Below are positions 27,424 through 34,962 of a stretch of 64,000 nt of DNA, piece by piece. The position numbers and the translations under genes are program-made. The notes under the pieces are model-generated. The model saw only the letters and a list, made by a program, of their open reading frames with translations. It made no database searches and was not told the origin of the DNA. The stretch comes from CAMYKD01 sp041617155 (GTDB taxonomy: Bacteria > Pseudomonadota > Alphaproteobacteria > Kiloniellales > JAKSDN01), in assembly GCA_041617155.1 (NCBI GenBank), contig JBFJPL010000001.1:1-64000 (forward strand), given 5' to 3'. Position 1 is the stretch's first letter. Each line of letters begins with the position of its first letter.

Positions 27424-28125
27424 ATGGAGTACGTGTTCCCGCCAGCCGCCCCCGCCACAGTCGCCGTGGCGGGCGAAACGGCGCGCTTCCCGGTTCGCCG
27501 CATCTTCTGTGTGGGCCGCAACTACGCCGCGCACGCGCGCGAGATGGGGCGAGACCCGGACCGCGCGCCGCCGTTCTTCTTCACCAAGCCCGCCGACAGC
27601 GTGGTCGATGACGGCGAGACGGTCGCCTATCCGCCTGAGACGGAGAATTTCCACTACGAGGGCGAACTGATCGCGGCGATCGGCACTGGCGGCTTCGACA
27701 TTCCCGTCAGGCAGGCTCTCGACCATGTCTGGGGCTACGCCGTTGGCAACGAACTGACCCGCCGCGATCTGCAGCTCGCGGCGCGCACGCAGGGCCGGCC
27801 CTGGGATTGGGGCAAGGCTTTCGACCGGTCCTCGGTCTGCGGTCCGATCCATCCGGTCGCCGAAGTTGGCCATCCCGCCTCCGGCGCGATCCGGCTGACG
27901 GTCAATGGCGAGGTGAAGCAGAACGCCGATCCTCGGACCGGCCTCTTCTGTCACGGCGATGCACCCGGCCTTGCCGACGTCTGCCTTTACGCCCAGGTTT
28001 GTAACAACCGGCGGTTCGATGTTGAGATGACCTCCTACCCTACGATTGTGCGCATCTTCGCGGCTTGTGACGCGGTCGAGGCCTTCCGCCTGGCTGCCCC
28101 CGGAGCCCAACACGACGCGGCCTGA
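27424..28125 (+). CDS. Chimera: fumarylpyruvate hydrolase N-part fused to maleylpyruvate isomerase C-tail
   Basis: The 233 residues start as a normal fumarylacetoacetase-fold fumarylpyruvate hydrolase: IFCVGRNYAAHAREMG, the metal motif NFHYEGELIAAIG (E79, E81) and Asp115 in NELTRRDLQ. At about residue 168-172 (near nt 27930) the match ends. The rest, with FCHGDAPGLADVCLYAQV and the NRRFDVEMTSYPTIVRI-type tail, is the C-terminus of a zeta-class GST maleylpyruvate isomerase. The hydrolase core after VNGEVKQ and the whole thioredoxin half of the isomerase are missing, as after an in-frame deletion between neighbouring genes. Neither activity is expected to be normal. AAGGAG precedes the ATG. Confidence 0.78.
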   Translation: MEYVFPPAAPATVAVAGETARFPVRRIFCVGRNYAAHAREMGRDPDRAPPFFFTKPADSVVDDGETVAYPPETENFHYEGELIAAIGTGGFDIPVRQALDHVWGYAVGNELTRRDLQLAARTQGRPWDWGKAFDRSSVCGPIHPVAEVGHPASGAIRLTVNGEVKQNADPRTGLFCHGDAPGLADVCLYAQVCNNRRFDVEMTSYPTIVRIFAACDAVEAFRLAAPGAQHDAA

Positions 28126-28187
28126 GAAAGATCAGGCCGTGAACAAAAGCCCAAGATTGATAAGGGTGCACCCAGGAGATAAGGACC

Positions 28188-28709
28188 ATGCGGAGCGATC
28201 GAACATTGTCTGAGAAGGTGTGCCAACCCGAAGAGCTCGGCGTCGAAGCGATATTCGAAATGCCCGGCCACCTGCTTCGACGCTGCCATCAGATCGGCGT
28301 TGCGATCTTCATAAACGAGTGCGAGCCCTACGAGCTGACACCGTTGCAATACGTGACCCTGGCGGCACTGGCGCGATACGGTCCTCATGATCAGGTGACT
28401 CTTGGTGGTTTTACCGCGCTCGACCGAACGACAATCGCGGTCGTTATCAAGAATCTCGAGGAGCGGGCGCTCGTATCTCGACACTCTTCGACAAAGGACA
28501 AGCGCTCGAAGATCGTCGAGATCACCGACACCGGCCGAGACCTGTTGCTGGCAGCCAAACCCTACGTGGAGCACGCGCAGGACCGCATCGTTGCGCCGCT
28601 GAACCACCGCGAACGCGAGCAGCTTACGCGACTCCTGAGCAAGATTGCCGATGGGAACAATGCGCTCAGCAGGGCGCCGAAGCGCGTAAGATCGAGAGGG
28701 ACCGATTGA
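28188..28709 (+). CDS. MarR-family transcriptional regulator
   Basis: DNA-binding regulator of 173 residues with a winged helix-turn-helix in the middle: LTPLQYVTLAALARYG, then DRTTIAVVIKNLEERALV and the wing SSTKDKRSKIVEIT. MarR proteins often repress aromatic catabolism and release DNA on binding an aromatic ligand or CoA thioester. It lies downstream of the gentisate operon, so the 32-bp palindrome at 25101 is a likely target. A clear GGAG ribosome site precedes the ATG. Confidence 0.9.
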   Translation: MRSDRTLSEKVCQPEELGVEAIFEMPGHLLRRCHQIGVAIFINECEPYELTPLQYVTLAALARYGPHDQVTLGGFTALDRTTIAVVIKNLEERALVSRHSSTKDKRSKIVEITDTGRDLLLAAKPYVEHAQDRIVAPLNHREREQLTRLLSKIADGNNALSRAPKRVRSRGTD

Positions 28710-28865
28710 CATGGCCGCGGTCTTTGAGAACAAAGCAAGAAATTTGCCTGGTAGATCCCGGTGGCTGCGGGCCCCGGCAGCCAAATCCAACTCAGCCCAC
28801 TTTGATGAGCTGACACCGGCTCTTGATGCGGCTGCTCGATTTTCATTCCTGGAATTCCCCGAGGG

Positions 28866-30209
28866 TTAAGAGCTGGCGTTCCCGAGCTTGGCGTAAGAAG
28901 CGAGAAGTCGGTCCACCAGCAAGGGCGCGGATCCGACACTCCCCTCGATCCGGCGAAGATCCTCCCAGTCGATCGGGGCTTTCGTGCGCTCGGCCAGAAC
29001 GTCGAACATGTGGCGGCGCGCGCCGATCGCTTCCCGGCATGCGCTTTTGACCAGGGACTGCGCTTTCGGGCGGGCCATGTGCCGGGCGAGCGCGAAGGTG
29101 GCGGCTTCGGCCAGGATCAAGCCCTGCGAAGCATCGAGATTGGCCCGCATGCGATCAGCGTCGGCCACGAGGTTCCTGGCCGCGGCCTCGGCATGGCGGA
29201 GGGCCGTGCCGGTCGCCACGGCCATCTGCGGCAGGGCCAGCCATTCCAGCATCCAGGCCGCGCCGTCGCGCTCCTCCGCGTGCAACACGGCTTGATGCAC
29301 GGCGCTCACCTGCGCGGCATTGAAGCGCGCGAGCGCGACGAGTGTCTCCGCAACCACCGGATTGGACTTCTGCGGCATGGTCGAGGAGCCCCCGCCGGCA
29401 CCAGCCCGCACCTCGGCGATCTCCGACTTCCCGAGCAGGATCAGGTCCTGTCCCATCTTGCCGAGACCGCCGGTGACAAGCGCCAGCCAGCCGGCGAGTT
29501 CCGCCAAGGCGTCACGCTCAGCATGCCAGGGCCCGGGCGGACGGCGGAGATCGAGCTCGTCGGCGAGCGCCTCCAGCACGGCGACACCCCGATCGCCCAG
29601 CGCGGCGAGCGTGCCGGAGGCGCCGCCGAGCTGCACCCCGAGGAGACGCGGGCGAAGCTCGGCCAGACGCCGACGATGCCGGATCAACGGCGCGAGCCAC
29701 CCGGCGATCTTCAGTCCGAAGGTGGTCGGCGTGGCCTGCTGGGAACGGGTGCGTGCCGCCATGACGGTGTCGCGGTATCGCTTCGCCTGTTTGGCGAGCG
29801 CATCGGACGCGGCCGCCAGACGGGTGTCGAATCCCTCGAGACAATCGCGCAGGCGCAGCACAAGTCCTGTATCCATGATGTCCTGCGAAGTGGCGCCCCA
29901 ATGGACGAAGTTCGCCGCCTCGCCGCCGACCGCTTCGCGAACCCGGGCGACCAGACCCGGGATCGGCACGCCATTTTCCGCAGTGGCGGGCGCCAGGGAA
30001 GCAGGGTCGATCTCGAGGCGCGTAGCGACCTCCGCGATCCGGGTCGCCGCCTTGCCGGGGATGACGCCGAGCCGGCCCTGGACTTGCGCCAAGGCGGCCT
30101 CGACGCGCAGCAGCGCTCGCAATTCGGCCGCCGCGGAGAAGTGGGCCGCGGTCTCCTCGTCCGACAACAGATCGCGATACAGTGCGGAGTCAAATGGGGT
30201 CACGGTCAT
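28866..30209 (-). CDS. pcaB: 3-carboxy-cis,cis-muconate cycloisomerase
   Basis: Fumarase/aspartase-superfamily enzyme of 447 residues that lactonises 3-carboxymuconate to 4-carboxymuconolactone. It shows the superfamily signature GGSSTMPQKSNPV, an early THFS-equivalent HWGATSQDIMDTG, and the PcaB-type N-terminus beginning with FDSALYRDLLSDEETAAHFS. It is the last gene of the minus-strand protocatechuate operon, 15 bases after the BKACE gene. Confidence 0.9.
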   Translation of the reverse strand: MTVTPFDSALYRDLLSDEETAAHFSAAAELRALLRVEAALAQVQGRLGVIPGKAATRIAEVATRLEIDPASLAPATAENGVPIPGLVARVREAVGGEAANFVHWGATSQDIMDTGLVLRLRDCLEGFDTRLAAASDALAKQAKRYRDTVMAARTRSQQATPTTFGLKIAGWLAPLIRHRRRLAELRPRLLGVQLGGASGTLAALGDRGVAVLEALADELDLRRPPGPWHAERDALAELAGWLALVTGGLGKMGQDLILLGKSEIAEVRAGAGGGSSTMPQKSNPVVAETLVALARFNAAQVSAVHQAVLHAEERDGAAWMLEWLALPQMAVATGTALRHAEAAARNLVADADRMRANLDASQGLILAEAATFALARHMARPKAQSLVKSACREAIGARRHMFDVLAERTKAPIDWEDLRRIEGSVGSAPLLVDRLLASYAKLGNASS

Positions 30210-30224
30210 GCGGTCATCAAGAAC

Positions 30225-31052
30225 TCAAGAGGGCAGAGACAGCATCTGACGCGCTTCCGCCGGCGTCGCGGGCTTCCTGCCGTACTCGGAGCAGAGCTCG
30301 GCGACCCGGGCGACCAGCTCGGCGTTGCTCGCCGCCAGCCGCGTCCGGTCGAAGCGGAGGTTGTCCTCGAGGCCGGTCCGGCAGTGGCCGCCCAGGTCCA
30401 GCGCCCAGTGGTTCATCTGCAGCTGATCGCGGCCAATGCCGGCGGCGGTCCAGGTCGCCTCCGGCATCAAGTTCTTCAACTGAGCGACCTCGAACTCCAG
30501 AATCTCACGGCGGGCCGGCAAGGCGTTTTTCAGACCGAAGACGAATTGCACGTGGACCGGTTTGGCCAGCAGGCCGGCCTCGGCCATTTCGGCCGCCGTG
30601 TAGAGCATCGCCAGGTCGAAGACCTCGACCTCCGGCTTGATCCCCTTCTCGAGCATGGTCTCGGCCAGACTGCGGACCAGGTCCGGGTGGTTCTCGTAGA
30701 CCATGTTCGGAAAATTGACCGACCCGGTCGCGAGCGAAGCCATGTCCGGCTTCAGGTAGAGCATGCCGCCACGCTGCTCCGGCGCCCGGCCGCGCCCTCC
30801 GGTCGAGAATTGGATGATCATGTCTGGGCAGTGTCTGCGAACGCCTTCCTGAAAGGCGGAGAACTTCTCGGGGTCCGAGGACGAGCTTTCATCGGCCTCG
30901 CGGGCATGGACATGGACCAGGGCCGCGCCAGCCTCGAAGGCCTCGTGGGTCGATTCGATCTGCTCCGCGACCGTGATCGGCACGGCCGGATTGTCCTTTT
31001 TGCGCGGCACCGATCCGGTGATCGCGACGGCGATGATGCAGGGTTGGCTCAT
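30225..31052 (-). CDS. Beta-keto acid cleavage enzyme (BKACE, DUF849)
   Basis: Zn-dependent TIM-barrel protein of 275 residues. It shows AVAITGSVPRKKDNPAVP near the N-terminus, the zinc-binding HVHARE, SLATGSVNFPN, and the late GIGRDQLQMNHWALDLGG with GLEDN. The family condenses a beta-keto acid with acetyl-CoA to give acetoacetate and a shortened acyl-CoA. Inside a pca operon the natural candidate is 3-oxoadipate, giving succinyl-CoA plus acetoacetate. That activity is known in the family, but for this protein it is inferred from position. No pcaIJ or pcaF is visible nearby. Confidence 0.85.
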   Translation of the reverse strand: MSQPCIIAVAITGSVPRKKDNPAVPITVAEQIESTHEAFEAGAALVHVHAREADESSSSDPEKFSAFQEGVRRHCPDMIIQFSTGGRGRAPEQRGGMLYLKPDMASLATGSVNFPNMVYENHPDLVRSLAETMLEKGIKPEVEVFDLAMLYTAAEMAEAGLLAKPVHVQFVFGLKNALPARREILEFEVAQLKNLMPEATWTAAGIGRDQLQMNHWALDLGGHCRTGLEDNLRFDRTRLAASNAELVARVAELCSEYGRKPATPAEARQMLSLPS

Positions 31053-31104
31053 GGCATTTCCTCTCCAGGGTGCACCGGAGACCGGCCCGTGGCCAGGTCT
31101 CGGT

Positions 31105-31692
31105 TCAGGTATCGAAGAAGACCGTCTCCTGCTCGCCTTGTAGTCGAACGTCGAAGCGGTAGACGGCTTGGCCGCCGCGATCCTCGCGCTGTCCGATCAA
31201 GGTCGCGCGGCGGCTCTTCTGTTCGATACGGTTCAGCACCGGATCGTCGGCGTTCGCCGCCTCCTCGTCGGAGAAGTACATGCGCGTGGACAGCCCGATG
31301 TTTATGCCCCTGGCGACGATCCAGAAGCACACGTGCGGCGCCATCTTGCCCCCGTCGCGGCCGGGCACCGGCCCGGGCTTGACGGTTTCGAAGACATATT
31401 CGCCGGTCTTGAAGTCGGATCCGGCGCGCGCCCAGCCGCGGAACTTCGCATTGTCGTAGCTGCCCGCCTTGTCCGCCTGCCAGATTTCCACGAGCGCGTC
31501 TCGGAGCGGCGTACCGGCGCCGTCGTAGACCACGCCCTCGATGCGGATCCGCTCGCCCGTGCCCTCGATGACGTTGCCGAAGTCGTTCTCGAATATGTCA
31601 AAGCCGGCTTGCTTCGGGATTAGTCCAATGTGCACGTAGGGACCCGCCGTTTGAGACGGCGATTCTTTCAAGTAGCCGAGATCCTGGGGCAT
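31105..31692 (-). CDS. pcaG: Protocatechuate 3,4-dioxygenase, alpha subunit
   Basis: 195-residue intradiol dioxygenase subunit with the beta-sandwich core (IEGVVYDGAGTPLRDALVEI, WQADKAG) and the PHVCFWIVARGINIGLSTRMYF segment. Alpha chains lack a complete iron site; PcaH supplies the ligands. It lies 3 bases after pcaH, so the two chains are coupled. Confidence 0.93.
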   Translation of the reverse strand: MPQDLGYLKESPSQTAGPYVHIGLIPKQAGFDIFENDFGNVIEGTGERIRIEGVVYDGAGTPLRDALVEIWQADKAGSYDNAKFRGWARAGSDFKTGEYVFETVKPGPVPGRDGGKMAPHVCFWIVARGINIGLSTRMYFSDEEAANADDPVLNRIEQKSRRATLIGQREDRGGQAVYRFDVRLQGEQETVFFDT

Positions 31693-31695
31693 GGT

Positions 31696-32424
31696 TCAGT
31701 TCCCCTCCAAGCGGTTCTCGAACAGCGTCGAACGGCGCCCGCGCAGTACGATGTCGAACCTGTAGGCGCGCGAGTCGAACGGCACGGTGGCCCTCATGTC
31801 CAAGGCCGCGATCAGACGTTCGATCGCGGCCGGGTCTGGGATCGTGTTCACGATCGGGCAGAGCCGGATGTGCGGATCGCCCTCGAAGTACATCTGGGTG
31901 ATCAGCCTCTGGGCGAAACCGGAGCCGAAGATCGAGAAGTGGATATGGGCCGGGCGCCAGTCGTTGGCGCCGTTCGGCCAGGGGTAGGGCCCGGGCTTGA
32001 TGGTATGGAATGAGTACGAGCCGTCGTCCCCCGCCATGCAGCGGCCGCAGCCGCCGAAGTTCGGGTCGATCGGTGCCAGGTAGGTGTCGTTCTTGTGCCG
32101 GTAGCGGCCGCCGGCGTTGGCCTGCCAGATCTCGATCAGCGCATTCGGCACCGGGCGGCCGTTCTCGTCGAGCACCCGGCCATGGACGATGATCCGTTCG
32201 CCGATTGGCTCGCCGTCCTTGGCGTAGTTGCGGATCAGGTCGTGATCCAGCGGCCCCAATTCGTCGCGGCCAAACAGCGGGCCGGTTGCCTCCGACAAAG
32301 TGTTCCGTACGGACAGGAGCGCCTGGCGAGGCGAGCGCAAGGTGCTGGTCTTGTAATCGGGCGTGTAGGCGGGCGGGTGCTGGCCGCGGTCCCGCTGATA
32401 GAATTCGCTTTTCGTGTCCATCAC
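31696..32424 (-). CDS. pcaH: Protocatechuate 3,4-dioxygenase, beta (catalytic) subunit
   Basis: 242-residue iron(III) intradiol dioxygenase that cleaves protocatechuate to 3-carboxy-cis,cis-muconate. The iron ligands are in place: tyrosines in the GGRYRHKND and PGPYPWPNG segments and histidines in WRPAHIHFSIFG. The start overlaps the pcaC stop by four bases (ATGA). Confidence 0.95.
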   Translation of the reverse strand: MMDTKSEFYQRDRGQHPPAYTPDYKTSTLRSPRQALLSVRNTLSEATGPLFGRDELGPLDHDLIRNYAKDGEPIGERIIVHGRVLDENGRPVPNALIEIWQANAGGRYRHKNDTYLAPIDPNFGGCGRCMAGDDGSYSFHTIKPGPYPWPNGANDWRPAHIHFSIFGSGFAQRLITQMYFEGDPHIRLCPIVNTIPDPAAIERLIAALDMRATVPFDSRAYRFDIVLRGRRSTLFENRLEGN

Positions 32425-32804
32425 TGCATCTCCTCGAATTCGGCGTACGCGGACTTGGCGATCTTGATCGCCCGATTGGCCGCCGGCACGCCGGCGTAGA
32501 CCGCGACGTGCAGGAAGACCTCCTTGAGATCGTCGGCCGTGGCTCCGGTATTGCGCGTCGCGCGAACGTGCATGGCGACCTCTTCGTCGTGGCCCAGCGC
32601 GGCCAGAAGCGCAATCGTGACAAGGCTGCGCTCTCGCTTGGTCAAGCCGTCGCGGCTCCAGACCGAGCCCCAGGCGCCTTCCGTGATGAAGCGCTGGAAG
32701 TCCTCGTCGAACGGGGCCTTGTTTGCCTCCGCGCGGTCGACGTGGGCGTCGCCCAGCACTGCGCGGCGGGTCTTCATGCCCAGGGTGTAGCGGTCGTCAG
32801 ACAA
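32421..32804 (-). CDS. pcaC: 4-carboxymuconolactone decarboxylase
   Basis: 127-residue all-helical AhpD-fold enzyme that decarboxylates 4-carboxymuconolactone to the enol-lactone. It shows SVWSRDGLTKRERSLVTI and ALGHDEEVAMHVRATRNTG, characteristic of PcaC. The TTG at 32804 is preferred because AAGGGAGG precedes it; a TTG six codons upstream would place that site inside the gene. It overlaps pcaD by eight bases and is separate from it, unlike the fused PcaL of some bacteria. Confidence 0.9.
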   Translation of the reverse strand: MSDDRYTLGMKTRRAVLGDAHVDRAEANKAPFDEDFQRFITEGAWGSVWSRDGLTKRERSLVTIALLAALGHDEEVAMHVRATRNTGATADDLKEVFLHVAVYAGVPAANRAIKIAKSAYAEFEEMQ

Positions 32805-33591
32805 GGCCGGCCTCCCTTGCAAAATCGTCGATCAGATGCGCCAGACCGTCGGGTGCCTCGACGCAGGGCAGGTGTCCGACGCCGTCGATCGTTGTGAAGC
32901 GGGAATTTGGAATCAGGTCCGCCAGCGATCGGACGAGCGCGGGCGGCGTGGCGCCATCCTCTGTCCCGACCACGCACAGCGCTGGCACCCGCAGCGTTTT
33001 CGCCGCATCCGTCAGATCGGCGTCGCGGATCGTCGCGCAAGTGCCCACATACCCTTCCACGGGTGTGCGGATCAGCATGTTGCGCCAGCCTGCGAGCTCG
33101 GCCGGGCGCTCGGCGCGGAACCGCGCGGAGAACCAGCGCTCCAGGATGGGCTCGGCCAGCGCCTCGATTCCGCCCGCGCGGATCGCCGCGATCCTCTGGT
33201 CCCACATGTCGGGCGGGCCGATCCTGTGCGCGGTGTCGCACAGCACCAGCGCGCGCGCCAGATCCGGGCGCGCGGCCGCCAGGGCCTGTGCGATCATGCC
33301 GCCGACCGAGAGACCGACCAGCAGCGCGCCACGGATTTCCAGGAGATCGAGCAGCCCAGCGAGGTCGGCGACGTGATCCGACAGCGGGTAAGGCGCTGGC
33401 GGTGCTTCCGAAAGCCCGTGGCCGCGCTTGTCGTAACGCACGACCCGGAAATCGCGGGCGACGGCTTCGACGACGCCGCCCCAGATTCGAAAGTCGGTGC
33501 CCAGCGAGTTGGCGAAAACCAACGCCGGCTTCGAGTCCGCTCCGGTGATCGAATGGTGAAGCACGGCGCCGTTGATCTGCGCGAACCTCAT
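32797..33591 (-). CDS. pcaD: 3-oxoadipate enol-lactonase
   Basis: Alpha/beta hydrolase of 264 residues that opens the enol-lactone to 3-oxoadipate. The nucleophile elbow is GLSVGGM, the oxyanion region is VFANSLGTD, and the catalytic His is in GVGHLPCVEAP. It is the first gene of the pcaDCHG-BKACE-pcaB operon, with AGGTGTCAC as ribosome site. Confidence 0.92.
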   Translation of the reverse strand: MRFAQINGAVLHHSITGADSKPALVFANSLGTDFRIWGGVVEAVARDFRVVRYDKRGHGLSEAPPAPYPLSDHVADLAGLLDLLEIRGALLVGLSVGGMIAQALAAARPDLARALVLCDTAHRIGPPDMWDQRIAAIRAGGIEALAEPILERWFSARFRAERPAELAGWRNMLIRTPVEGYVGTCATIRDADLTDAAKTLRVPALCVVGTEDGATPPALVRSLADLIPNSRFTTIDGVGHLPCVEAPDGLAHLIDDFAREAGLV

Positions 33592-33662
33592 GTGACACCT
33601 CCATCGCCCAAGTTCGGCAGGCGCGCCTGTGCGGCAAGCCGGATCGTAACATTGGCGGCGCC

Positions 33663-34601
33663 GTGCAACATATTGCTTTTCAGACGGACGACATCTTTCG
33701 GATGCAGGGGCGCTCCAAACGGGAGGGGCTTTCTCTTCTCCCGGTGCCTGGGTCGTATTATGGCGACCTCAAGAAGGAAGGCTATGACCCGGCGCTCGTC
33801 CGCCGCCTAGAGGAGAACGGCGTCATGATCGACACCGCGGGCGGCGGGCGGTTTCTGCATGCCGACACCCAGCCCATGGCGGGCGGTCTGGGCAACGACA
33901 CCATGTACGGCCAGGACGGCGCGGAAACCTACGTGTTCAGCCGCGGCGACGGGATCGATGCGCTCGACGACAACGGCTGGGACGACACCGACGTGCTGGC
34001 GATCCATGACTACAGCCCGGATGAGGTGACGCTGGGAAACATGGTCCTGGGCAGCGACGGCCTGGTGCTGAGCTTTGCCGGGACGGCGGACCAGATCACT
34101 ATCTGGAACACGCTGGGCAACAACCGGAACGACAAGGTCGAGCAGTTCAAGTTCGATGACGGCACGCTGTGGACGCCGGCTGATATAAATGCCCGTTTGA
34201 TCTCCGGCACCGGCGGCGGCGACGCGTTGACCGGCGGTGTTTTCGGCGATCATATCGAGGGCGGCGCCGGCAACGACACGCTTGACGGCCAGGGCGGACC
34301 CGACCTGCTGAAAGGCGGCACTGGCGACGACCTGCTGTGGGGCGGCCTGGGCGACGACACCTTGGTGTTCAAGACCGGCGCCGGCAACGACACGGTCCAG
34401 GTCTTCTCAGCCGGCCCAGGCAGCGACGACGTGCTGGACGTCGGCGGGCTCGGCTATCTCGACCTGGCTTCGGTGCTTGCCGACACGGTTCAGAACGGCA
34501 CCGACGCGGTGATCACGCCATTGCCGCTGGGCGGTGACAGCATTACCCTGGTCGGAGTCGACAAGGCGACGCTGTATCAGGACGACTTCATATTTGTCTA
34601 G
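33663..34601 (+). CDS. Chimera: dehydroshikimate dehydratase-like C-terminal fragment fused to RTX domain
   Basis: 312-residue frame. Residues 1 to about 70 (VQHIAFQTDDIF, YYGDLKKEGYDPALVRRL, GGGRFLHADT) match the last part of a QuiC/4-hydroxyphenylpyruvate-dioxygenase-like C-terminal domain. From about residue 72 (nt about 33875) the sequence changes to an RTX protein: GGLGNDTMYGQ, an HCBP-related calcium-binding domain (FDDGTLWTPADINARL), then more nonapeptides (GGAGNDTLDG, GGTGDDLLWG). The start, a GTG without a clear ribosome site, follows open frame to 5'. It is probably the product of a deletion or rearrangement; expression is doubtful. Confidence 0.7.
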   Translation: MQHIAFQTDDIFRMQGRSKREGLSLLPVPGSYYGDLKKEGYDPALVRRLEENGVMIDTAGGGRFLHADTQPMAGGLGNDTMYGQDGAETYVFSRGDGIDALDDNGWDDTDVLAIHDYSPDEVTLGNMVLGSDGLVLSFAGTADQITIWNTLGNNRNDKVEQFKFDDGTLWTPADINARLISGTGGGDALTGGVFGDHIEGGAGNDTLDGQGGPDLLKGGTGDDLLWGGLGDDTLVFKTGAGNDTVQVFSAGPGSDDVLDVGGLGYLDLASVLADTVQNGTDAVITPLPLGGDSITLVGVDKATLYQDDFIFV

Positions 34602-34962
34602 AAAAAGTTGACGCTCGTGGCGGGATCGGAAGCAAATTCAGCGGACGCTGCCCTCAGCGATGGCCGGCAGCGAACCGCAACCCGGGCCTCACAACAAAGG
34701 TCACTATCGATGGTCTTTGGCATGAGGCGTGGCGACAGATTCGATCCAAACTACCCGCACCGCGAGAACCTCCAAGCCTCGCCAGTCGGCTGAAAGACGT
34801 CTGCAGGTCGTTTCGTGTGGGCCGCGCGCCTGTTTGAGATGGATCAATGTCACGGGTCTCGGGAGTCGCCATCACCCAATGTCGATGGCAGGCGGCGGAC
34901 CGATGGCGCGAAGCGGGCTCAAACGAATGGACAAGCATTCTGGTTCGGCGCGGCCATGGGGG
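34602..34962. other. Intergenic region before the P-type ATPase
   Basis: About 360 bases without a convincing gene. Several in-frame start codons of the downstream ATPase (34729, 34903, 34927) lie here, but the translated stretch lacks family similarity and looks non-coding. Confidence 0.4.

Noticed and set aside
27424..28125. Reading the gene as an ordinary fumarylpyruvate hydrolase
   Set aside because: The length is near normal by chance, but the last 60 or so residues match the GST-type isomerase tail and the hydrolase C-terminal core is absent.
29010..31382. Plus-strand open frame of 790 codons opposite pcaB and BKACE
   Set aside because: Low-complexity translation rich in Arg and Gly; both minus-strand genes have clear signatures.
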